DNA of 64,000 nt from Sparassis latifolia. Lineage: Eukaryota; Basidiomycota; Agaricomycetes; Polyporales; Sparassidaceae. Below are positions 37,342 to 47,179 of this stretch, piece after piece. Both the position numbers and the translations under genes were made by a program. The DNA lies in the NCBI GenBank assembly GCA_018466975.1, contig CM031560.1:1178001-1242000 (forward strand). The letters are read 5' to 3'. The first letter of the stretch is position 1. Each line of letters opens with the position of its first letter. The notes below the pieces were generated by a model. That model searched no databases and was not told where the DNA came from. It saw only the letters and a list, made by a program, of their open reading frames with translations.

Positions 37342-37838
37342 ACAGTTAGAACGAGTGGTCAAGATCCACATTCAACCTGTATCCAAGCAAACACGAACAG
37401 GGTCAGCCAATACTAGTGCGCGGAAAATATAGCTCTAATAATCAAATAGGCCCAGCAGAACGGTTGCATATGCATCTACAATGTCGTCAAAGCGCGTGTC
37501 AAACCTGAAGAAAGTGCAGTGCAGAGATCGACTCAGAGCACCACGGTAGCATTATTTAACACAAGTTTGTGTCCTTTGGACACCTTGACTTCTGTTTAGG
37601 AGAACATCATCTTCAGAGTGGTAAACTTCTCGAAGGTCTTCACCATTGAGGTGGTGAAGGGCACTCTAACTATAGGTGTAGTGCGCATGGCAAATTAATT
37701 TAATTAGAGATGTGACGGTGGAGAGACTGGATTTCCCGAAATGGTCATGCAGTCTGGTGAAACGACTGCAAAATTGCATTTGAGTTACAGCTGAAGGCAG
37801 AAGGTTGCATGTTGAGAGGTCTGGCATGAAAACACCCC
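37342..37838. other. Gene-free stretch between the two small elements
   Basis: Low-GC DNA without a supported gene. Two short direct repeats (GGTGAAGG/GGTGGTGAAGG) are seen near 37650, which may be chance. Confidence 0.35.
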
Positions 37839-38017
37839 ATATTACTAGGACCCCCGCGAATCCACTGAGAGCTCCGATGCACCCATCCCCGAAAAATGGG
37901 CCGCCGTAGGCAAAATGTTTGATCTTCAACCCCCGAAAATGGGTGGTTGGCCACCCCCGAGAAATGTCGTCGCCGGGATCGGAGCTCTTAGTTGATTCGC
38001 GGGGGTCCTATATTACT
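37839..38017. mobile_element. 163-bp MITE with 8-bp target duplication (hAT-like)
   Basis: The element spans 37847-38009. Its ends are inverted: AGGACCCCCGCGAATC at the left and GATTCGCGGGGGTCCT at the right, and the pairing extends about 31 bp with three mismatches into GAGAGCTCCGAT / ATCGGAGCTCT. The perfect 8-bp repeat ATATTACT lies directly outside on both sides (37839-37846 and 38010-38017). An 8-bp duplication is typical of hAT (and of P/PIF-unlike) transposons. The interior holds two or three short CCCCCGA(A)AAATG repeats. No frame of coding size. The near-perfect ends point to a young insertion. Confidence 0.85.
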
Positions 38018-38621
38018 GTGCCCTTGAGAATAGAGTTATTATAACCATCAGACATAGAGGAACTCTCCAAGAGAATAGAATATTGAGCTATGGGGTTGAC
38101 GACGCACGGATTCCAGATTATATTTGTGACGGTCTGTATGTACAGTCATCAACTGCTCGGTTATACACCAAAAACAAAAATTTAATGTCATCTGTGGCCA
38201 CAATATATAACAGAAATTCTGAGCAGACAGAAAATTTCTAAAGTGTATCTGCTACTCTCTGCTCAAGTTTCAAGAAGAGTGACAGAGAATTGAGGGAGCG
38301 ATCATCAGAACAAGGGTGTATACATAACTGCCTGGGATAGGGCTGAAACCCTAAGCCTGGGTTACACCCCTCGAAGGAACTCAAGTTCCTGCAACATCAG
38401 GGACAATTCAGCCATAATATGGCGGTGGCGTTTGTATATTTGAAGCTAAGTACTGAAAAATATGAGACTTCAATTTAGATACATAACATTCTGTGGACCC
38501 GCGACAAAAGTTAATTCGGCGATCATTTGTATACTTTAAGCAAATGACCTGACTGGATCACCTGATCGAGGCAGAGGGGCATTATTTCCTGAGTCCTCAA
38601 ACCTCCGTTGCTCCTCCCGAC
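38018..38621. other. Gene-free stretch upstream of the lipase
   Basis: Promoter region of the Tgl2-like gene, AT-rich. A small inverted feature GGGCTGAAACCC lies at about 38341. No coding frame was supported. Confidence 0.4.
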
Positions 38622-40568
38622 ATGCATACGGTATGGTTCCCTGCACCGGTGGCCCTACTTTTCCGCAGGGTTGTGAATGTGGTGTTCCCTCTGTCCATCT
38701 CTCATCATTATTTCCGTCGCAAACTGCAGCTAGATGGTGACACCACCCCGACCTCCACCGCAGACTCTCGGACAAAGTTGTGGGGTGCGTTCCCCAGACC
38801 GGCTTGGTACAGCAAAGATCGAGGGTTCGTCCAGGCTACGAGCTTAGACGATGTGCAGTCGCGTCCTACGGCGAGCGTCGAACCTACGAGCGAGCATTCG
38901 TTGCCCGACCACCACTTACCGCCGAAGCAGCCAACAGATGAGATCCATCGTCTGATACGTAGCCCCGTGTTGTATGACCCGCTGAGGACACCTCGCTATC
39001 CCATTGCTCTCTGCCATGGTATGTGGCTGGCCTTGATTCTCTACCAGCTTGTTGCCGACCAGTAGTAGGCCTCTATGGCTTTGACGTGCGCGGTCCCTCC
39101 GCGTTTCCCATCCTCCAGATGCATTATTGGACAAACGTTCTAAACATTCTGAGGCAGAAAGTAGGTGCGGAGGTCATCGTTACATCGGTACCGAGGTACG
39201 AAAGTACTAAACTACCAAAGTGATACTGTCTCTCGTACTGATGGGCTCCTGCACACAGTACAGGGTCAATCGAGTCTCGTGCAAAGAGCATGGACCACTT
39301 TCTGCGCGAAAAGGCTCATGGAAGAGGAATTAACTTCATGGCCCATTCCATGGGCGGCCTCGACTGCCGCCATTTGATCACACACATCAAGCCTACCGCA
39401 TATACGCCTTTGTCGCTGACGAGCATTGCGACCCCTCACCGCGGAAGTCCATTTATGGATTGGTGCGAAGTACGTAGTCAAATATAGTTACTGAGACGTT
39501 GCTAACATCGCGTTGCAGGAGAACACAGGTATTGGCAGACTCCGTCACAGGGAGCGCGCTTTGTCTGCTGCACATTCCTCGGAGACAAACGCATTTTCTG
39601 AAGAGAAGCCGCCGCAGGATGCGGATGTGCACAGACACGACCATGACGCGTCAGCAAGTAAACCACCATCTAACTCCACAAAGTCATCGCTCTTGTTCGC
39701 GTCACTTCCATCCTCGTTTACCACGCTCCTACTCTCCGTCGTTGATTCGCCTGCTTACGCGAACCTCACTTCCGCATATCTTGACAACGTGTTTAATCCA
39801 GCCACGCCAGATGACCCATCTGTCAAATACTTCAGTGTGGCAGGTCGCGTTACCAACCTGAGCATATGGCATCCACTCTGGCTGCCTAAAATGGTACTCG
39901 ACGGCTTCGAAGAGAAGGAGCGGGAGCGGTTACGGGATGATCCACGGTGGGACCGCTCCGATGAGTGGGGAAACGATGCATTAGTCACCGTGCAGAGCGC
40001 CAGGTGGGGCGAGTTTCTCGGCATCATGGAAGGCTGCGACCACTGGGACGTGCGCGGTGCGCGCGGGATCGACGTAGACATACTATCTGTGCCTGGTCTG
40101 CACATTGGGAAGGGCGGGTCGAAGCCCAAGACCGAGGAGAGTGCCCGAAAACACGAGGAGGAAAGCTGGAGCGTAGCGGATTGGCGCAAGTTTGTGCGCA
40201 TGTGGAAAAGGGAAGAGAAGGAAGCGGCAAAAGATGCCGCAGCGGGAATCAGCCAGCGAACACATGAAGAGAGAAGAGCAAACAGGCGTAAAGGGGGGAA
40301 GGCAGAGGCAGACGAAGTGGTCAAGTCGTCGACTGACAAGGTGTCCGCTGTCTTCGACTGGATTATCGAGCAGGTGCCGTCGAAGCGGTCATTCAGTCTG
40401 CTACCTTCCTCGGGGCAAGAGAGTGGAGATGCTCCTTCATCGGCGGCGGGCAAAACGGATCGAGAGAAGACCGAGAAGCAGGCAGACCGTAGTGACTTGG
40501 CTACGAAGATGGACCTGGAGAGATTTTATATCGCGTTGTGTAGGAAACTATACGATGAAGGTTTGTGA
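38622..40568 (+). CDS. TGL2: Tgl2-like lipase (alpha/beta hydrolase)
   Basis: Hydrolyses acylglycerols; yeast Tgl2 is mitochondrial. Exon 1 gives MHTVWFPAPVALLFRRVVNV and a basic, Arg-rich stretch (FRRKLQLDGD) that could be a targeting peptide. After an intron comes GLYGFDVRGPSAFPILQMHY, with the GLYGFD oxyanion region, then HGRGINFMAHSMGGLDCRHL with the nucleophile Ser in AHSMG, followed by TPHRGSPFMDWCE. The last exon continues NTGIGRLRHRERALSAA and holds a Ser/Lys/Glu-rich C-terminal region with no domain. The catalytic Asp and His are probably within the last exon (HWDVRGARGIDVDILS is one Asp/His candidate region) but are not assigned. The first exon start is uncertain because an upstream exon cannot be excluded. 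Confidence 0.82.
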
Positions 40569-40804
40569 TAATATTGTGAGTTCTTCTATCTTGTTATACG
40601 AACAAACGAACGTACGAACGTATTGCGCGTGACGGCTACGTCAGTCCTCGATCTTGTCTCGATCTCACCATCGCGATCTGCGCTAATCGAGGCACGTGAA
40701 GTCCCGTGACAAAAGGGGCTCAACTTAGGGGTTGCCGCTCAATGGCGCTCGCGTACAGCTCAGGAGTGATCAGTCGACGCCGCCTCTTGAGAGCACAGCG
40801 CATA

Positions 40805-42502
40805 ATGCCCCCACATCGAGCCTTGCAAGTGTATGATATCCTCCGAGAAATATTTCAGTATATCGCGCCGACTTCTGGTTCTCATAACGACCCCGTCGAG
40901 GTCATCAAGGCTAATAGAACAACGTTGTCTGGCGCTGCGCGCGTTTGCGTCGCTTTTTTGGACCCGGCATTAGACGTGCTTTGGGATGAGCTGGACTCTA
41001 TTCAGCCGGCGTTGAGGCTACTTCCAGCCGTGGAAATTGCTGAGCCGTTGATTGACCTCCGTGTTGATGATCATTCATATGTAAGTTTTGATTCTTTCTC
41101 GGTCGACATTGGACACCCTGACTTCTTTCGCTTAGTACCTGAAAAGTGATATTACTCCTCAGCGATGGGCACGGTTCCATTATTATGCGAACCGAGTACA
41201 CAAGATATTCTTCTTCAGTGGCCCATCCCCGGACACTCGGGACGCCGTGCTCATGAAGTTGACAGAGTTGAATGGCGATCAACCGTTGCTCCCGTTTCTG
41301 CAGCGTCTGTACTATGTGCATGCCGTTCCTTACGATACGACCATCCTGTCATTTGTCTCGCCATCACTCCAATACCTGGCACTCTATTACAAGGCCCAAT
41401 CGCGCGAGGGCCAACGATTTGGACGGCCTGAGCTCGCGTTTTCATCTGTGCTCACCGCAGTGTCAGCGAAAGCCCCTCAGCTCAAGACGTTCTACTCGAG
41501 CGGCATTCCCCATCCCATCTCCCTAGCAGCAATAACAGCCTCCCGGCATCTCACCAACATCGAGATCGACCCGAGATACTGCGATGCCGATCTCATGCGG
41601 GCACTGTCGGCCCTTGAGGAACTCAAGTTCTGAAAATCGAGCTTTATTCCCTGGGCGCGAATTTTGTCTGTCGCCGAGGTTTCGCTTCTCTGCGGGTGCT
41701 GACTGCCAATGGGCCGTTACGAAATGTCATCATGCTGCTGGAAGCCATCACATCCCCTCATCTTCGTACACTCCGCATGGTCGGTGAAGAACGGAGTAAT
41801 GACTTCTCTAGGCCTTGGAGACGTTGCACCGCTACTATAGCGGCACAGTTTCCCGGTTTACATGTGCTGCAGCTGCAGCTGCAGGACTTGGTCTATGCGA
41901 AGCTCGATTTCGACGCAGATATCGAGATCGAGGGCGAGCTGGTGGATCCCGAAAACGCGTTCACAGCCACGATGCAGCCTCTCATGGCTTTACGCGATCT
42001 GCGCGACATCGAGCTCGTTCTCCGCAAGCCCTTGTCACCATCGACGGACACGTTGGTCGAGATTGGACAGAGCTGGTCCAAGCTCACGTCGTTTCGTTTA
42101 ATGTACGAGTTCGTGGACGGAGGCACCACGATTGATCCTAGGTTCCTCGTCGATTTCGTGAGTTTCTTCCCCAGTTTGACCAATCTCGCTCTGCCGTCGG
42201 TCGACTTCAAGCTGCTCGTTCCCTTGCCGCTGTTTGCCCCGGTTTCGTACAGTCTTAAAACGCTGGACCTGGGGCACCGCACGTTTTCTACGCTCGAGGA
42301 CGTCGATGCGGTGGCACGCTTCCTCCATAAATATTTCCCGGCTCTTGATTTGAACGACGGCTTGGAGTATGAAGAGCATAGATCTGAACATACCAGACGT
42401 TGGACGACGGAACAGTTCGATTGGGAAAACGTGCTCCAGGTGCTGGCGGCCTATCGAAAGGAAGAGAACAGTATGGATGTCGAAGACGAGTATGCGTGGT
42501 AA
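40805..42502 (+). pseudogene. F-box-like/LRR protein gene with a 1-nt frameshift
   Basis: N-terminal F-box-like segment MPPHRALQVYDILREIFQYI, followed by RTTLSGAARVCVAFLDPALD and LWDELDSIQPALRLLPA, typical of Agaricomycete F-box proteins that link substrates to SCF ubiquitin ligase. An intron at 41081-41136 joins DDHSY to YLKSDITPQRWARFHYYANR. Leucine-rich segments follow up to LMRALSALEELKF, where a TGA stops the frame at 41631-41633. Reading on two bases later in the +2 frame gives KIELYSLGANFVCRRGFASL, LRVLTANGPLRNVIMLLEA and the normal C-terminus up to EDEYAW at 42502. The protein sense runs on unbroken across the shift, so one nucleotide (most simply a C) seems lost. No splice pair fits the phase. 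It may be a sequence error or a real recent break. Confidence 0.75.
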
Positions 42503-42980
42503 AGGTAAGCGCACGTACTGCTGAAGTGTCCCTTGCCCATGCCTAAAAGACGTCCTTAGTCGTCGGTTTGGGGCTATATCCGTGCCTTTGTCACGATTTA
42601 TCGGATGGAACGTCGTTTTCGTTTATGTTGTGTCTTCTGTGTGCTCCGGAAAACTTGAAGGAGCATTTTCGTACGTTGTGCCTTCTTCCGATTATTTCTG
42701 CGTTGTCATATCACGGCGACGGTGTAATGTCGATACGGCGTTTGATCGTCATGTATCTCACGCATGCCTTCGACTTGATCCTCGTAGCAAAAGATATTTA
42801 CACATGAGCAAACGTGGACGCAATGCACTCCCAAGATTAAGCGCGTGTATCATTGGGATGCGCGGAGCACTCTGGCAAAAGCTTTGACCCATCCGACCCT
42901 TTGTAAATTGTCACCCTCATCTTGACCGCTGAAGTCCTTGTTCTGCCTCATTTCTTCGGACTCTCGTTTGGGCGCAGGTC
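42503..42980. other. Gene-free stretch between the F-box gene and its relic
   Basis: 3' side of the F-box gene. Short open frames without LRR or F-box character. It may include unrecognisable remains of the second copy's N-terminus. Confidence 0.4.
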
Positions 42981-42999
42981 AATTCTTTCGAGTGGGGAA

Positions 43000-44162
43000 T
43001 CCTAACGTTCGTTTCTCCGTCGGCTTCAAGATTTGACGATCAGATACGCAGGGATGCACTATGCGTCTCACAACCTCTGCGCCGAAGGTCGACATTTCGC
43101 ATGACTGCTCGGTACCATTACTACGAAAGCGCCTCTGCAGCAGATGTTCCATTCCTGCGGAATCAGTCATCCGCTATCGTTGGCACTAATCACTGTTTGC
43201 AAACAGTTGCGTACAGTCACTTTTGACACAGATCGTTACAGTTCACGGTAGCTCAGGATTTTCTGTACCCTACAACCATTGGTGGTATTCCAGTGCCTTT
43301 TGGGGGCCTGATCGCCCGAGGACTTGTCCTCCTGGTGAGGGTTTCCTATCCTGCAGAACCTACTCGTCAGAGGGAGGCAAGAGGGTATCGTAACTTTCAT
43401 TGACGTTGTCACGTCTCCGGACGTGCACTCAGTCGACATTACGCTTCTAGGCGGTGCGGATCGTCACGAGGACCGATTCTGCTCGCCTCTCGCTTTTCCC
43501 TATTGCGCACCGTTTCGGTCAAAGTTGATGAAGGATGACGTCTTCTGCTGAGATTGCCCTTCAGGCAGTGAGTGGTCCGGCCGAGCTCGTCTTTGCAATC
43601 GGTCGTGCAGCCACTCATGGACCTGCACGATTTCGAGGAGCTCACCCTTTCCTTCTCAGTGCCTCTGCCAGTTCTCACCCGAGACCTTGCTCAGCTTCGC
43701 GATAGTTTGGCCGAAGTTGACGTCGCTCAAGTACTCCCCAGGTGGCGGAGCGATCCTCGTGAGCTTGCAAGCTCTTGCAGAGTTCGTGCGCCTCTGCCCG
43801 CACTTTTGCGGATGCTCGCGCTGCCGATCATCGACTTTCAACCTTTGAGCACAACCTCGCTGTCGTCGTTTCGCGTGATAGCGCACTGCCTCCGAATGCT
43901 GGAGATAGGGCATTCGTCCGCCCAGAAAATAGGCGATCCCTCCGCGTTCGTCGCGTACGTCTTTCCCGGCCTGCAGCTAGAGGGGATGATGGAGGCAGAG
44001 GAGCGCACGGTCAAGAACCTTTCGATGTTACGGCGGAGGGGCGCAGCGCTGGGTCGGGTATGGAGAGATGTGCTCAAACTACTAGTGGAGTCCAAATCGA
44101 CAAATGCGCCACCGGTGGAAAAACAGAGTCGACGCCGTGAGACTGAAATGCGGCAGCAGTAA
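43000..44162 (+). pseudogene. Decayed F-box/LRR paralogue
   Basis: The C-terminal half is open from about 43572 to a stop at 44160-44162. It reads VVQPLMDLHDFEELTLSF, LRMLALPIIDFQPLSTTSL, VIAHCLRMLEIGHSSAQKI, FVAYVFPGLQLEGMMEAEER and WRDVLKLLVESK, aligned with the C-terminus of the 40805 gene (ATMQPLMALRDLRDIELVL, FFPSLTNLALPSVDFKLL, SYSLKTLDLGHRTFS, VARFLHKYFPALDL, WENVLQVLAAY). Upstream, 43087-43130 reads STFRMTARYHYYES, like RWARFHYYANR, but the frames between are full of stops and no F-box is found. It lies in the same orientation 0.5 kb downstream of its sister, so it came from tandem duplication followed by loss. Confidence 0.7.
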
Positions 44163-45285
44163 GAGCGATATATGCACTACCTAGTAGGTTGTGGATGTAT
44201 GATATGGATGGAGGTCGATGCCGCCCTTCGAGGCGACTACAATCGAAGCCGGATTTCTTCGCCATTTCAGAGAACTACTCTTAGAATTGTATATTATTGT
44301 GACTGAACAGCAGCTCGTCAACGTGTTGTTTTCGGGGGCCAGAGTTTATCACGACTGTGATACGAGTGTGAAGACCTGCACCAGTAATAAGCATCTCCGG
44401 GGATCAAGGAACAACTGAGTCGGCTCATTCGAGACCGCACGGGTGAGCATCGTGCTGCGTAGATGTGCGTTTGGTCGACAATACGCCGGGGGTCTTGGTC
44501 AGTCAGAAACCTTCGGCCCATATGTATGATGCCACTCAACAGCCCTTTAGAGTCTTGCAATTGGCTAGCGGCATGCCTATCACCTGTTGCACTACATGCC
44601 ATCGGGGCTAATCGATGGATCAGATGGAGGTTGATCAACGTGCAGACAACGGAGAGCGACATGCAAGCGTGTCGCAACAACGTCTCGCTGGGGGCGAGTA
44701 GCCGGCGGGTTGCAGGACGAGCGCCGTATCGGGATCCGAGATGTGAGCTGCAAAGTGTTTGGCCTGGCGAGGAAATTGCAGTGGACCGTCATAAGATGTA
44801 CATAAGATGTAAAGATTGCTCACCTTGCCTCATATTGTCAATGAATTACCGCATGGCGAGCAACGTTCATCGCACAGATTCATGGAGATTCACACTCACA
44901 CCGCGCAGTATCACTGGACCGGTACATTGTTCCGGTGTGGCTCGGCCAGTGGGTTATGGAATCAAAGTGGTACCCACTGGACGGCAGAGTGTGAGAGGGG
45001 CAAAAAATGGGGCACTGCGATGGATCAGGTGGGATAAATGCTCACGAGTCAGCTCCAGCACTATAATGCAGTGAGGATCTGGGCAACGGCGAAACCTGGG
45101 AAAGTTCGGTGCCAAAAAATCCGCAAAAATGCGAAGAACACGAGCGGCGTTAGTCCCATCGCTAGGAAGATGTTTGGCGGCCGCTGTCGCGTCTAGAACG
45201 AGTAGAAAGGAGAGAAATGTGGAGAGGGAACATGAGGAGATCGGGGACGGTCCCCTCAACGTCACGTTACGGAGGAAGGGAGGAA
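44163..45285. other. Gene-free stretch upstream of the SDR gene
   Basis: A 203-codon open frame on the + strand (44463-45074) lacks any domain and shows Cys/Trp/Arg-rich, non-coding-like composition. I leave it out. The last part holds a GA-rich tract (45200-45285) just before a TATA box. Confidence 0.4.
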
Positions 45286-45293
45286 TATATAAA
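45286..45293 (+). promoter_or_regulatory. TATA box of the SDR gene
   Basis: TATATAAA lies 74 bp before the ATG at 45367, after a GA-rich tract. The position suits a transcription start about 30 bp downstream. Confidence 0.6.
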
Positions 45294-45366
45294 GGCGAGA
45301 AAGTATTCCCAGACTGCAGATCCTCCATTCCCGTCGATAATCGGCCGACTCTGTTATTCTCCGAAC

Positions 45367-46760
45367 ATGGCCCTCCGAACAAACGATTCCAGCCGTCGTC
45401 CGTCTCCTCTCCGTCCTGGTTCCTCCTTTGCTTTTGAGACACCCATGGATCCAACTCTCGGCAAGGACGTACACCCTGTCTTCCATGAAGGTCGCGTCGC
45501 TGTAATCACCGGTGCTGCCAGTGGTATCGGACGAGCAGCAGCGTTGGAATTTGCCAAGTAAGCATCTATCGGAATTACCATATTTCTTCCGACTCATTGG
45601 GCCCGTTATTGCGTGCAGAACTGGCCTTAAAATCGCCGTCGCTGACGTGAACGAAAAGCAGCTCCGTGAAATCGGCGCGGAGGTCGCCAAGGTCGTCGGC
45701 GAGGCGAACGTGCTCGTCGTCCCGACGGACGTGAGCAAGCTCGACCAGGTCGTCCGGCTGCGCGACCGAGTGTACGAAGCGTGGGGCGAGGTGAGCTAGC
45801 CGGGCAAGCCAGCGCTCGGCCGCGACGTGCGACGACGACCATCCCTCTCTATGCTGCTGCCGCTGCTGCTCGGGCTTGCATGTGTCTCGCGCGTGCATTG
45901 TAATGACCTTTCCGTGTCGTGTGCTCGTCATTCCAGGTTGGCGTGCTCATGAACAACGCCGGCATCGGCCCAACCGGCACCTCCTGGGAGGGCCTCGATA
46001 GCTGGCATAAGCTCTTCGAGGTCAACGTCTTTGGGTGAGTTTCGCCGTCATGTTCCGTCATTGTCCTACCCACTGACCCACACCAGGATTCTGAACGTCC
46101 AGCAGACGTTCGTGCCATCTATGCTCCACCAGGAGAACCCAGCGGTGATTATAAACACCGGCTCTAAGCAGGGCATTACGAACCCTCCGTACGTCTCCGC
46201 GTTTCCGCGCATATTCCCCGCGACGCTATCTGAACTGTGACATTTCTGCAGAGGCAACGCCGCGTACAACGCGTCCAAGGCTGCCGTGAAGTCGCTCACA
46301 GAGGGTCTCGCGCACGAGCTGCGGAACGTGCCATCCGCAAACCTCACCGCGCACTTATTTGTGTACGTAGTCTCTCATCGTCCTATCTACCGTGTGCGCT
46401 GCTCATCCGATCGACGCAGTCCTGGATGGACATGGACAGGCATGACGGGCGACAACGGCGAGAAGGAGAAGCCCGCCGGTGCGTGGACCGCCCAGGAAAC
46501 CGTGCTTTACATGGTCAGTGGCCGTATCGCAAATCTCGTTCCTTACTCAGCCGGGTGTTCTACAGCTCGACCACGTCCGCCAGGGCAAGTTCTACATCGT
46601 CTGCCCGGACAACGAAACCCGCCGCGAGGTCGACCAGCTCCGCATCATGTGGGCCGCAGGCGACGTCGCAGAGGGCCGTCCCGCGCTCAGCAGGTGGCAC
46701 CGGGACTACAAGGCGCTGTTCGAGGAGTATATTAAGGACGGGCTGGCACAGCTCGATTGA
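45367..46760 (+). CDS. Short-chain dehydrogenase/reductase (SDR)
   Basis: NAD(P)-dependent oxidoreductase of unknown substrate. The N-terminal 40 residues are Ser/Pro-rich (MALRTNDSSRRPSPLRPGSS). The Rossmann core has the glycine motif VITGAASGIGRAAALEFAK, then IAVADVNEKQLREIG, VPTDVSKLDQVVRLRDRVYE and the NNAG motif GVLMNNAGIGPTGTSWEGLD. Then come IINTGSKQGITNPPGN with the catalytic Ser, and AAYNASKAAVKSLTEGLAHE with Tyr and Lys of YxxxK. After PGWTWTGMTGDNGEKEKP comes a C-terminal cap with YIVCPDNETRREVDQLRIMW and FEEYIKDGLAQLD. The Asp in VADV at the end of beta-2 suggests NAD rather than NADP preference. Six exons. It has a TATA-driven promoter and ends convergently with the peptidase gene. 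Confidence 0.9.
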
Positions 46761-47179
46761 TGTGAAGTCTGCTTGGCGAGGGTGTGCCAGTGTATATATT
46801 CATTAGATGGAGGAACGAGCTCGAGGAAGAAGTCAAAAAGGACTGTAGAGTAGGTAGCTGTATGCTTTCGTTGCAATTTGTTTTTCTTGCGTCTCGATAA
46901 AACCATTGAGATCCACGAATAGTTGCTGTATACATGCGCATATACGCAGCGGAAGCTTCAAAGCAGTTGACTCAGAAGTGCACAGGCCACGGTCTGCAAT
47001 CCATCTTGTTGTGAACTTATGTCTCGAAGAGTCGACGAACGGACTCTTCAGTCTGTTCATTAGTTCCAGCGAGCATCACAGGAGCTACAATCTTTACTTC
47101 CCGACGGCTCGAATTTTCCGAAAAGTCCAAGATTTGCTTTCCGCTCATTCCTCGCTCACGGAAATGTATGTTACGGAGA
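46761..47179. other. Convergent 3' region, SDR / peptidase
   Basis: The 419 bp between two convergent stop codons hold both 3' UTRs. Nothing else was recognised. Confidence 0.5.

Noticed and set aside
44463..45074. 203-codon open frame upstream of the SDR gene
   Set aside because: Composition is unlike neighbouring proteins, no recognisable domain, no plausible start context and no paralogue in the window.
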